Assembly: GCA_963675135.1 (NCBI GenBank)
Contig: OY776123.1
Location: 6,264,501 to 6,328,500 of the forward strand
Reading direction: 5' to 3'
Source of the DNA: Galeopsis tetrahit
Lineage: Eukaryota; Streptophyta; Magnoliopsida; Lamiales; Lamiaceae
Length of the DNA stretch: 64,000 nucleotides
The translations under genes and the position numbers were made by a program. Below, piece by piece: positions 10,981 to 22,566 of this stretch (position 1 is the first letter of the stretch; each line of letters opens with the position of its first letter). The notes below the pieces were generated by a model that made no database searches, was not told the origin of the DNA, and was given only the letters and a program-made list of their open reading frames with translations.

Positions 10981-13286
10981 TCTATAAAGCGTGGATAATT
11001 CATAAGTGTCCGGTATTCTACAGGTTGTAGGTTACAGAAAACAATACGTGTCTATGCAAAAGCGATTCACATTTATCTCGCTCCACCGTCTTTTCTCTCT
11101 TCCTCTACTCTTCCTTCGATAAAAAAAATTTAATTTCACACACACAGTTACCTTGAGCCCTCCCGAATTCCACCACATACAACCCCCCACCCACAGAACC
11201 GTGAATACAGTAAGGTTTTTGGGCGTGTGTACTCACAATTTAGATTTCCATATTTCTTAGTCACAAGTAATGACTTTTCTGCTTGAGAAGTGATGGGCGC
11301 AATTTTTTGTGCTCTCCGCCGTCGGAGGAGAAAGGTAATTTTCTTTCAAATTTCACTTTTTGTGATTTGGATTCTCACGTGCCCCTCTTCTTAATATGGA
11401 TTTTTACACTTGCGTTTCTTCCTGCTGTCGATTTCTATTTCAATTCTTGTTGCATTGATTCTCACTTTTTTTAATTCAGATTTTTTTTGGGTTTTTAGAG
11501 TGTTATGTGATTTCATTGTTACGATTTTTAGTTATTTAAATTTTGGGGGTTTAAGTGCTTCTAGGAACCCTAACCTTTCTGTATTGTTTTATGACTGTCA
11601 GAAACTAAGCAATTCATCATGTAATTGTAATGTTATTAGGCTGTTCAAATTATGTGCATTTTTCCTGTAATTGTACTTTTTCTTTTCTTGTTTCACTTGA
11701 AGACTATATGAAAATCTTTACCTATTACCCATTGATTTGGTCAGGTTGGTTCTCAGCACGTTAGATAGGGATAAAATGCTAATTTTATATTGATCCAATG
11801 TTTCTCTACTTTAATTGCAAAGGTTTCAGCAATGTAGAAAGACTTTATATTTTACCCTTGAGATTACATGTAAAGAGGGCGAATTTGATGCAACATGACA
11901 AAAATATTGACAAAAGAAGAATTACTTTAAGCACAAGGCGTGATTTCAATTGTATGGCAAATTCAACTTCTTAATATTCACTTGGAAGTCCAAGTCGTGA
12001 TTTTAATTGTATGCCAAACATATTCTTGAATTTGAACCTTTTATGAGCCCTTGGAGTAGTTAAGTGCAACAGGCATTAGATGCTTTCTTCAAGTTTTTGA
12101 GGCCTCATACAGTTATAAGAACAATTAGTTTCAAAGTTCTTGCTATATGTTTTAGCACAAACTTTACATCTCTCGATGCACTTTTGCTTTATTTTTTCGT
12201 ATTTTAATCTAATATTTAAGTAGTAAATAGCATCCTTACAGAAACTACGATATGTAATATAAATGAGAAGGAAAATATTTTGAAAACTGCAAGCAATACC
12301 GAGGGCCCCCTGCAAATCGGACAAAATTGAGGTCGTTTTCATCACCTCTGGCATCAACACTCTCTTCAGTAAAACAACAAATCTTATTGACGCTACTCAA
12401 AACGTCGAACACTTCAAGAAGTCTCCATCTCTCGCATTCTACTCACCAATGTTGTTGATCCATACATAGTTTGATTGGTTAATAATTAATTCTATTTTAA
12501 CAAGTATTGGTAGTTGTCCTGACTCTCAATAAGCTCAAGATGGCATAAATTTGATTTAGGTTAGTAATATTGTGTATTGAATTACAATATTTATTAACTT
12601 GATTGAGATAAGATTCTTCTTACCTTAAAGGTCGTTAACCATAGCTTTGCAACTTTATTATCTTGCAGGTATTTTCCAAGAATGTAGAGAAGAAAATTGT
12701 AATACTTCTCAGGCTAGAGCTTCGAGGGTCGAGAATCAGGACACCATCAATGCTTGTGTTGTTGGAATATTAACAGATCCGAAAAGATATATAGATTGAA
12801 CGTCTTACTTTAATCCGATTTTTGGGAAGTACATATGCTGGAACACAATGTATGTATATAGGTCGCTTGTTTTTTATGGACTTCAAGTATGGTGATGTAT
12901 GTAAACTTGCAGTAAAACGAAGAAGGAAAATAATAGTTTGCATATTTAAATTTTTATGGACTTCAAGTATGGTGATGTATGTAAACTTGCAGTAAAACGA
13001 AGAAGGAAAATAATAGTTTGCATATTTAAATTTTCATTAATGTGATTTTCTACTATGTTTCAAATTCTTCTCTATTTGTTACTAGATTGCGTTGTTGATA
13101 ATTACAAAAATATCAAATGTAAATGAAACTTTTTGGTTAATAAAATTATGAGAGATTTTTGAGATAGGAATAGAAATAAGAAAATGTGAAACAAATATTT
13201 TCTACATTTTAGAATTAATTCTCTTTCAAATATTAACACAAAAATCTGGGTTAACACCTCAAATTTTGAGGTGCACTGCTACCTAG
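10981..13286 (+). mobile_element. Probable non-autonomous Helitron
   Basis: Starts TCTATAAAGCGTGG after A at 10980. Ends with a hairpin (CACCTCAAATTTTGAGGTG), a 9-nt gap and CTAG before T at 13287, so it sits between A and T as Helitrons do. It is 2306 bp with no replicase/helicase frame. The interior is gene-like in places: GC-richer stretches near 11,150-11,340 and 12,700-12,780, and possible splice sites such as TTATCTTGCAGGT at 12,660. It may carry captured host fragments, but I could not identify a donor gene. Confidence 0.6.
12871..13030 (+). repeat. 80-bp tandem duplication
   Basis: Bases 12871-12950 are repeated at 12951-13030, apparently without mismatch, inside the probable Helitron near its 3' end. 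Confidence 0.93.
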
Positions 13287-13344
13287 TAGATATAATAAAT
13301 ATGCAAATTCTCATATCAAATTCGCTGCAGTGAAAAAAAACTTA

Positions 13345-13606
13345 TGTCTCACTATTAATTGAACATTTTCTTATTTAGAAAAAGTAATTTTTTACTATCT
13401 TAAAAAACTCCCTCAAACATTTCATCTCTTATTTACGCCACATGTCATTACTTTTTACACACTAATTAAATATTTTCTCTCCAATAAAGTTGAATTACCT
13501 ATAATATCTTTCATAAAAGTCAAATTTATCACCTTTAATATTAATAAACAATTTTTACATTAAAACCCGTGCAAACAGTAAATGTTCAATTAATACCGGG
13601 GCGGAG
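13345..13606. mobile_element. MITE-like inverted-repeat element
   Basis: The left end contains ATTAATTGAACATTTTC and the right end AAATGTTCAATTAATAC, an inverted repeat enclosing about 260 bp of AT-rich, noncoding DNA. No clear target-site duplication was seen, so boundaries are approximate. Confidence 0.55.
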
Positions 13607-14567
13607 AACGACTTTATCAAATGCAAATTATATGGAATAAATGATTGTAAATTAAAAATGATAAATTTAAATTCTCCTGCCAACACCTCTTCAGGCATAA
13701 TAAAATTTAGTTAAAAGTTCCAATAGCAGCTGCGTGTGTGTATAAATTATAAATAAACCTCTTTTCTATAATTATTAATTACCGTATAAGCATATAATAA
13801 TTGATAATAATGCAATATTTGATACTAGTATATAAATTAAACTCAACATATATCACTATTAAGGTGTACTAGACTCTCTCTTGTCATCAACAGACTAGGA
13901 ATGATGTATTTTCTCCTTACATTCTCTCTCTCTCTCTTTTTTTACCTGAACATTTGTATGGTATCTTTGTCCATTTGAACCTTGTTAAAATGGTAAACAT
14001 CACGGCCACGGTTTGCTAGCCATTATCATAAAGTGATTGAGCCTTAATCTCGGTAATCCTTGCTCCCATGTCCCTAAGTATGATGGAAAAGATAAATTGA
14101 ACGAAAAAATCGAACACCCATTTTATAGCTGTCAGTTCAGATGAGCGACATTCTCACTTTGATCTTACCACTCGAACTATTCCCTAGCAGCTAAGGAAGT
14201 CAGTCTCAGTGATACAAATGACCCCAGAACGACGATTAAAGACCAGCAAGTCCATATGTTGTTTTTCATCCTCTCAATCGGTGTGTTTGCAAACTCTATT
14301 CACAGCTTAAATCACTTCTCAAACCCAAAGCTGTGAGGGGGCAACTTTATTCCCTTGAGTTTGCAAACACCACTCTGTGGCCAGAAGGCGATGCGGAAGA
14401 ATAAGACGAAAATTCACCATGTGTCATTTGAATACAGTGTTACACGAAAAGGTAACTGCTAACATGGTATTTGGGATATAAAGATGAACTATTTTCTTAG
14501 TTATGACACAGATTTACAAACACAGGGACCTATTCAAACGAGTGAGTTCGAATACAAGTATATATCA
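13607..14567. other. Intergenic DNA 3' of FTRC
   Basis: AT-rich sequence with a short CT microsatellite near 13,920. I see no gene or clear repeat. The part nearest 14567 should contain the FTRC 3' UTR. Confidence 0.5.
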
Positions 14568-17095
14568 TCACATATTTGCTGTTGTTTCTTTGATCTCGTC
14601 CAACGAAATGCTCTGCGTAGCAGAAGGTACGTTTAGTGAGAAAACAGTAAAGAACACCAAGGTTCAATATACGGTCAAGGATCAAATGGTGATAAGCCTA
14701 TAGGCTATAGGCAATCAAGTTCAAAGAAAAGAAAACCATGCAACTTCAACAGCCAACAATCCAATTGTGAACTTTAAAGTAAAACTATTGCAAGAATATA
14801 TTACCTGGTCCTGGCCAGCAAAATCATTATCAGGGGTGAGAAAAAGCATGCAGTGGCACTCCTTCCTGTCAATACAACAAAACAATTAGGATATGATTTT
14901 TTTTTGAATCCCACCACCAAATTACGCTCGGCAACTAGGCAATGAGACCAAGAACAAATAACTTCACACATTAAATAGGAGGAAAATACAGTTTTAATTA
15001 TTTTGCAAACATGATCTTAGATTTGACCACCAACAAGTGCAGTGAAAATGCATATGTCATGACAAGTGATATAAAAAGGGGGGAAAATAGGAGGAAGACG
15101 AAATAGCCACTTGATGAGGTTTCCATGAGCCATGCTGATATCAGCATTCCAGACGGACTTCAAATGCAGGATTTGTCTTCAAATTACACATATCTTTTTC
15201 TATGTCACTAATTTTTCATTGCAACTAACCTTTAGAAGTTCTCTATACTAGAATGATTCCTGATGGATTCATTGTTAGATATTTCAGATTAGATAGTGAT
15301 GTAGCAGCGATGAAGAAACACAAAAATCTCAACAACACTCGTTGATTCAAAAGAATACCGGATTAAGGGATAAAAGGGAAAACCCCAATATTTTCTTATC
15401 ATAATTCAACTTTCTAAAACAATAATAAGAACCAATTTGTAATGCTAAAAAAACTTAATGAACAAGACACTAATAAATCCTAAATATAATAAAATCAAAT
15501 CCTAAATACCTAATCTAATCTAATTGTAATATTTATCTTCATCAATATCTGCATCTGATAGTCACGAGTCTTGGGATACAAGGACAAAAGTTTAAAATGA
15601 TCCTGATTCCTGAGAAATTAACACTGGATACACTCTCTACTTTTGACAGGTGGGTCTTGCAGTCAAGCTCCCCTCTGCATCTCCCATATTATTGCCAATT
15701 TAGCACCATACTCGTATATCATGCGATTTTCCTATCCTCCCCAGTCTATAGATCCTATCCTAAAAACATAAGAATCTAATATGCACAGCTGAAGGTTAAA
15801 CTACTTAAGATATGATCCCAATTTCAGGAAGAAGCTCCAAGTAATGACAGGAAACAACCTTTATTATTTAGCATTACCTTTCCCTCATAGGAACACATGG
15901 ACAGTTCCAAAAGCCTTGTTGGGCCTCAGCAGCCTTATCATCATAGTGCCTGAAACCAAGTTGGTAAATATATATTGTGCAGCATAGATTTTTTAAGAAA
16001 TTGAGTTACATTCCAAATTAGGACATAGGCTATGACATATAAATCAATACACAAATATCCACAACCAAGAACTTGCCTGCAAGGGCAGAGGGGTGCACCC
16101 AATGTATCCTTGTGTTCTGCCAATCCCTTTTAAGACATTCGAAAAAGCACATTAACTAAACAATCCTTTGCTTTGTGAAATTTCATAACAAGAAGAAATT
16201 GAATAGAATGCATATTGAGAGAATTGAGAAATGTAGAATTCAAATTGAATTGTAGTTGAATTGAATATGGAAATTAGATGGAAATTACATCATGAAGTTG
16301 AATAGAGAAAATGATTTTCATCCCTCCTCTATATAAGAGGAGGTTTACAATAGAAGTTACAACTACTAAAATAGAAGTTATAACTAAAACAACTACTCTA
16401 ACTAATATTATCATTTGTTGTTATTCTTCACATGCTTAAGCATCAAATACCAGAAAATGTCATGCAGTTCAAATTCAAATATAACTCCTTACTCACGCTG
16501 AAAGATCATCACATCTAAGAAACAAAAACTGTAATTTAGCCACTCACAAAAGTTCACATAAATACTCCTATCAAACAGAAAAATACAAGTAACCAGCTGG
16601 TCCAATAAAAAAATTGCTTATGTTGAATCATTGATATTTGATACATCATGGATAGCCAAAAGTGTAAACTGATTTAGATGCATTGGATGTACATACACAG
16701 GCGCAAAACCTCCGATCTTACTGTTTAAATTTGTAAGTTACTTAACAAATAATACCAAATGATGATAGGAAATGAATACCTTGATGACAACAGACGTGAC
16801 ACCTTTGTCGACACAGAAATACGTGTCGGACCTCCGAGCATACTGTTCCGAGAATTTCCTCATTATTTCGACAGATTTCTCCGTTGGCTCAACTAAATTG
16901 CACACAATCATCATTCCAATTCTATATTATAATAAATAAACATATACAATATACGGAGAAAAAAAAAGTAAATCGCCGTAAGAATTTACCTTTAGCCACT
17001 ATGCCAGGGCGGCGAGGCGAAGGCAGCGGCGGCGGAGCAACGGAGGAAATGCCGAATCCGACACTGTAAGAAGTAGAAGCTTGGAGAGCTCTCAT
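14568..17095 (-). CDS. FTRC: Ferredoxin-thioredoxin reductase, catalytic chain (6 exons)
   Basis: Exons on the minus strand: 17095-16990, 16892-16780, 16126-16077, 15949-15878, 14865-14805, 14612-14568. All junctions keep phase, giving 148 aa. The enzyme passes electrons from ferredoxin to thioredoxins in the chloroplast stroma through a 4Fe-4S cluster and a redox disulfide. Residues 1 to about 35 look like a plastid transit peptide (Ser/Pro/Arg-rich, almost no acidic residues). The signature Cys pattern is complete: CPC at 87-89, CPC at 106-108, CHC at 117-119. By family spacing, C89 and C119 form the active-site disulfide and C87, C106, C108 and C117 bind the cluster. Intron 3 is GC-AG (AG|GCAAGT). 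Introns 2 and 4 are the longest, with AT-rich, possibly transposon-derived stretches near 16,200-16,440 and 15,290-15,560. Length matches the family. Confidence 0.95.
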
Positions 17096-17499
17096 GGCGG
17101 AAAAATTCGAAGTGATTGCAGTTCCCAGCCACCCCTGTAATATCTAATCGATGAGATTATATTTTTTGAAATTATAAAAAACATTTTAATAAAATTGGTG
17201 CTGTTTATTTGGAAGCGGGGCGGGGAGCACCACTCATTGCCATTATCGGCGACAGCCAGTCCTTCCAATCCTCCCCCACTTGACTAGTCAAAGCCCAAAC
17301 ATCGTAACGTGAATCAATTTGGGCTGGGCCTAGTCGACCCAATAACATACGGGGCTTTGAATTTGGGTAAACTTATCTGCACCTCCAGCTTTGTTAATTA
17401 CACTACCCCTCCAACTTGTGGAAAACGTAAATTACACTTTAAGTAAAATATCACTGCTAACTACAATCTTTTTTCAACATTTTAAGTTGGATCAATTTT
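17096..17499. other. Upstream region of FTRC
   Basis: The putative promoter and 5' UTR of FTRC lie here (the gene reads away to the left). The block 17,210-17,345 is GC-richer than its surroundings. No clear TATA box was recognised. Confidence 0.4.
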
Positions 17500-17855
17500 G
17501 ATTTTTGTCTCTAAATTTTTCGACTTTAAAAGTAGTCTCTAATGTTTATAAATTTTAAGATTTTTGTCCTCTAAATTTTTCGACTATGAAACTAGTCCCT
17601 TATGTTTACAAATTTTAAAATTTTAGTTCATATTACCTGCAATTGAAGGTCGGCATCATGTAACTAGGCTTTGTTTTTACTTGCACATTGAGCTTCAAAT
17701 TGTGTATCCGCAAATAAATGAAAAGACCAACTATTTGCAAGTAATTATATGAGACTAATTTCAAAGTTGAAAATTTTAGAGGATAAAAATCTTAAAATTT
17801 GTAAACATTAGAGACTAATTTTAAAGTCGAAAAATTTAGAGGTAGACAAAAAAAT
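17500..17855. repeat. Long imperfect inverted repeat, MITE-like
   Basis: About 100 bp at 17502-17602 pairs with 17750-17852: TCTCTAAATTTTTCGACTTT against AAAGTCGAAAAATTTAGAGG, with further matching blocks inward (AGTCTCTAATGTTTA, AAATTTTAAGATTTTT). The 150-bp middle is unrelated. It is probably a fold-back transposon. There is no coding capacity. Confidence 0.7.
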
Positions 17856-18949
17856 GTATTTTTTCTGAAAATTATAAGTTTCATTGTTTTGTAATTTTAG
17901 CTAATTTTGCATAATACCACAACTATATATCGATATTTTAAAAAAAAGTCTTATTTCATTTTAATATATTTTAACCATTGCAAATTATGTTGCATACTTA
18001 ATGACGGCATTATCAATCCCATTATCTATCCATCAATACATATTATTATTATATATCATCACTTCACGGGTGAAGATGAACACAATTACACAAACTTGAT
18101 AAGAATTAAAAAAAAAATTGCATGTTTGGAATCGTTCAATTAATCACACGCTTAAGCAAGAACAAAAGAAATTGGAATTGAGTTGTCGATTTCATCAATA
18201 TATTTCAAAAGAAAAATTAGATTTATAGCAAATCTGTATGACCCATTCGTGGCCATAATCCCTTACACAAATCTGGAAAAAACCCTCCATATATCCACAT
18301 AGAATAGTCAAAGAAAATTCCCCTGGAACAAAAAAAAAAAGATATTGCCTGCAGTTTATATTAATTGTCTGATATACAAATGTGAATATGTATTTGAAAA
18401 TGAGAAATGGATAGCTCATAGAGGGTAGCTAGCTAGATATATTAATAGATGTGTGTATACTATTACAAGGTAGAATTACTACTCATGAGAATGTAATCAT
18501 ATTTCTTTATAAGTCAAGAATGGGACTACACGTGAATGTTGAAGGAGTACATCATTACAATATTCTATATACCTACGTACTAGTTTCAGCATTTAAGTGA
18601 CGTTGATAACTCAAACAACTGAGTTTTCAAGTTTTGGGATGTATCTATCTTGTGTATATGTATTTGTCTACGTACAAAAAAAGAAAGTATCATAGTCCTC
18701 CGTATTTATCGTATTTGAGTATATATATATACACTAAGGGATAAACTGTAAAGTCAATTTTTTTTTTTTTTGCAAGACAAATACGTCATAACTAGTGCTC
18801 ACATAATATATGTAATGATACAATGACAGTACTGTAACAGAGTAACAATGAAAAAAACAAAAGTTGGTTAAAAAAACGAGGAAGGAAGATAGGCAACGAA
18901 AAATTATGTATCTAACAAAGGAGGAGATGTGATATATTCACTTGGGAAA
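17856..18949. other. Intergenic AT-rich DNA
   Basis: No gene or ordered repeat seen. Short T-runs and AT microsatellites only. Confidence 0.5.
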
Positions 18950-19313
18950 GTTGAGGGAAACGTGAATAAACCCACGAACTTAGTGAGGGAAAATCGTGGA
19001 CAGTCAACAACTTGAAGCCCAAGAATGTTGAGATTCGACCAAGAATGTTGAGATTCGACGAACCAGGTTTGGCCCATATACAAATGGGTCTAATCGGGTC
19101 GGTCCAATTGCAAAATGGGTTTGATATATCTAGCAAACCCTAACTCGGAGAAGTTGAGGAAAATGTGGATAAACCCATGAACTTAGTGAGCAAAAATCGT
19201 GGGAAGTCAGCAACTTGAAGTTCAATTCAAGAATGTCTAGATTTGACGAACTAGGTTTGGCCCATATACAAATGGGTCTAATCGGGTTGATTCAATTGCA
19301 AAATGAATTTGTG
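18950..19313. repeat. Diverged 202-bp direct repeat
   Basis: Sequence from 18950 (AGTTGAGGGAAACGTG) recurs from 19152 (AGTTGAGGAAAATGTG) with scattered changes. Both copies share AACTTAGTGAG, AGGTTTGGCCCATATAC and AAATGGGTCTAATCGGGT. The first copy also holds a 20-bp duplication (19021-19040 and 19041-19060) that the second lacks. Confidence 0.85.
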
Positions 19314-20572
19314 GAGTACTTTCTTTATCTCCAAAAAGATAGATGACCCCAAAGACCAATTGTCAAATCCAAATTCAAATAGGGCGGCAGTGCGCAATGC
19401 ACGAGTGTGTACCCATTTACTATACTTGACAACCATGAACACTTTAAGGCTTAAAGGACTTCAAATTTCTTGTAAAGAGGTGTTTCATTCTATCTTTGTA
19501 AATTAATTTCTCATTCACCGAAATTCAATTTTAAAACTTTAAATATACCACATCTATCTAGTACTCCGCAAGTAGAATGACTCCATCACGTATAATTTTT
19601 AAATCCATCAAATAATTTTATCAAAACATGATGTTATCAAATTAACCCCATAATTTCCAAACAATGATTGCACTACATTTACATGGATACCATTTGTCGT
19701 TAGACATAGTATTGCTTAAGTAGGTGTTATATATGTTCGAATCATTAGTTCTCTCTAATAGCAATCAAAATTGTAACGGTTTGAAAAATATTCATGACAA
19801 ACATTTGTGACCATCATATCGTTTTTGCGGACAATGAAATTGATATAATTTCCAACACATGAAAAACCGTGGTTGAAGAGCGTCTTTTTTTGGAAAAGTA
19901 ATACATATATAGACACATAATTTTGGAAAGATTGGGGAGAAAAACCACTGGAGAAAAGTAATACCTTATTATGAGAATGTGCAGATGATATGATCAATAG
20001 ACAAGACTGTCACAAAATCATGAATTGTTTCTTAATTTATATATTATGACCATTAACAACTTCGCCTGCAAATTCATTCATGTTAGTATAATTAATTAGC
20101 TGGATTCAACAAGAGATTATATATAACTCCTTTCCATTTCTTACAAAAACATGAATTAATTCCCACACACACATATACATTTAATTTATCAAAATTTTGT
20201 AAAATCCAGAGAGACTCATAATTAAGCTCATAAGAACACAATCTTTAATCACAAAAATGATCCAGTGTAGAAAAAAACTAAAAGAAGACAAGAACAAATA
20301 ACAAAAAATTTAAATCAGCTCATACAAACCCTAATATTCAATTACATAAATTAAAATACAGATCCAAACAAACAAAACAAAATCCAAACGTACACTACAT
20401 ATTGCATCTTAGGTTAAGTTGAAGAAACCCTGATGATGCTAATTAAACGTAGGTAGGTGCAAGATCTAACAAATTAATTTACCTTTAATTAAAAAGTTAC
20501 ATACTTGTTGTAAAAGATGGATGGATCGGACCATGATGCTTGATTCCCCGTAGACAAAAAGAGTTTGCAGCA
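19314..20572. other. Intergenic AT-rich DNA
   Basis: No supported gene. Possible 3' flank of the small ORF at 20573-20860. Confidence 0.45.
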
Positions 20573-20860
20573 TCAAAAACTTGAAAAGAGATATTCAAGC
20601 TGGGAGCCCTTTTCATCATAAAAAAGAACACCTTCATGACTTGTTAAATCTCCATCTTTATCTTCTTCTTCATCATTATCATTAAAATTAATAATAATAA
20701 TAGCTGACAGCAGGAGTCCACATTTATGACCCCTTTTCTTCTTCATAGGCAATGATGGCATGTTTGATCTGCAGGAAGAGTAATGATGGTTGTTTTGAAC
20801 CTGATGAGTATAGTAGTGGGGTGCTTGTGCTTGTGCTTGTGCTTGTGCTTGTAAGACCAT
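20573..20860 (-). CDS. Hypothetical small protein, 95 aa
   Basis: Complete ATG-to-stop frame, product not recognised. It begins with a QAQAQAQA run from a GCACAAGC-type repeat, followed by a His/Tyr/Asn-rich part, a basic KKKRGHK cluster at about residue 40, a short hydrophobic LLLSAIIII stretch and an acidic NDNDEEEDKDGD block. A TATA-like TTATATTTAAAG lies about 50 bp upstream on the same strand. Simple-sequence composition means it could be a chance frame. It could also be the last or only exon of an unrecognised gene. Confidence 0.35.
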   Translation of the reverse strand: MVLQAQAQAQAQAPHYYTHQVQNNHHYSSCRSNMPSLPMKKKRGHKCGLLLSAIIIINFNDNDEEEDKDGDLTSHEGVLFYDEKGSQLEYLFSSF

Positions 20861-21683
20861 GTTATGTTATGATGACTACTTGCTGTCCCATTAAAGTTAT
20901 TCATGAGCTTTAAATATAAAAAATAAAAAATAGAATAAATAGATGTACTTATTTTTTTTTAACAAACGAGTATCGGGGTATTAAACAGGATTAATCAGAG
21001 TTACTACTCTTTCAGTCCATTTTTTTGGGTACATATATTAAAAAAAAATTGATTAAATTATAGATATAATACAAGTGATGTGATTGAGAGATAAGATAGA
21101 AATAAAAAATTAAAATATAAAGTGAAGTATAAGAATAAAAAATATATTAAAAAATATGAAAAATTGATAGACAGATATATCAAAAGGGAATATAATTATA
21201 AAATGACGCAAAAACTAATATATTCATAACCAAGCATATCACTCAAAAACTACAGTATAATAAAATATAAAAGAGTAGTTTAAAAAAAAAAAAAACTAGA
21301 TATTGAGATGGGAAAAAACATTTTGCAATGTTTTTCGTGCCGTCCCTTTCTTGTAATTCTTTTATTTTATTTTATTTGTTTGGAGATGATAATGAGAGAG
21401 ACATTTGTGACAGGAGGAATTACGTGCATTGATGAAACTGAGAGGAGAACTCCTTTTCATTAAAATATTATGCATAGACATCATTGCAAACCTGCCTCCA
21501 ACTTCTTTTTATTAATTTTCCTCTTTAGTGGATCAGTAATTTGTTTTCCTTATTATTCATATTCCTGTTCTATGTAGTCTTAATTACATATAAATCTCGT
21601 CTTCCTCATGAATGAATGCATTTAAACTGTATAAATGTTTTTTTGCAGTTGTTTTGTTTTTTACTTTTCACTAAATGATAATA
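20861..21683. other. Intergenic DNA upstream of the small ORF
   Basis: AT-rich with poly-A and poly-T runs. It may include the promoter of the 95-codon ORF. Nothing else was recognised. Confidence 0.4.
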
Positions 21684-21947
21684 CTCCCTCCGTTCCGGTA
21701 TAAGTTTCCCCTTTCTTTTGGGTGTTTAGATTAAGGAATATGATAAAATAATAGATGTAATAGAAGTGATGTGATGGTGAGAGAGAACATAATAGATTAG
21801 TAAGAGATAAAGTATAATAAAATAATAGATAAAGTAGAAGTGATGTGATTGAGAGAGATAAAATAATTTGCCAAAAATGGAATAGGAAACTTATAGTGGG
21901 ACATCCAAAAAAAGGAAAGTGAGAAACTTATAGTGGGACGGAGGGAG
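21684..21947. mobile_element. Stowaway MITE
   Basis: 264 bp with clean terminal inverted repeats (CTCCCTCCGTTCCGGTATAA against TTATAGTGGGACGGAGGGAG), flanked by TA at 21682-21683 and 21948-21949. The inner GAAACTTATAGTGGGAC motif occurs twice near the right end. No coding capacity. Confidence 0.9.
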
Positions 21948-22286
21948 TATTAGTTTACCAACGACAGCCGTTGAATAAAAATTATCAATATATAGTATCA
22001 TTTAAAAATTAAAAGTATACTTAATTAAACAATCACCTTATTCACAATTAACTCCACAATACTCTACAATACCCTACTTTTTTCTTAAAAGGGATAACAT
22101 TTCATGGACGGGGAGAGTACCATTTCTCACATTTAATTGAGATTAACACGAAGTTAGAGTTCGAATCACATATATTTGTCAAGTTTTAGTACAAGCCTAG
22201 CTTTAAAATCTACTCAAATATCAATATATATTAGCAAAACTGCAAAAGCATCACTTCTATAGTAGATAAATGTTGTTCCAATTAGC

Positions 22287-22566
22287 TAGTCCCCATTCCC
22301 ACAGTAACTCACACTTTCCTTTTTGGGACGTCCACAATAACTTTCACACCCTTAAAATGAAAAACACTTTATAAACTCCACCCTTAAAATATCCTCAATT
22401 TTACACAAATGCAATTACTTTTTCTCCACACATACACAAAAGTCAACTAATTATTTACTTTATACATAAAGTTTTACAAAACTACCCCTCAAAACTCCAC
22501 TCATTATTACACTTTTTTAATTTACGTGTCCACCTACCTATGAAAGTTAATACGGAACGGAGGGAG
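22287..22566. mobile_element. Degenerate Stowaway-like MITE
   Basis: The right end GTTAATACGGAACGGAGGGAG followed by TA is clear. The left end (CCCCATTCCCACAGTAACT) is diverged. The interior shares ACCCCTCAAAACTCCACTCATTA-like sequence with family A at 9368 and 9748. Confidence 0.65.

Noticed and set aside
16190..16440. Solo LTR in FTRC intron 2
   Set aside because: It has a TATA-like CTATATAAG and LTR-like composition, but no clear TG...CA ends or target-site duplication.
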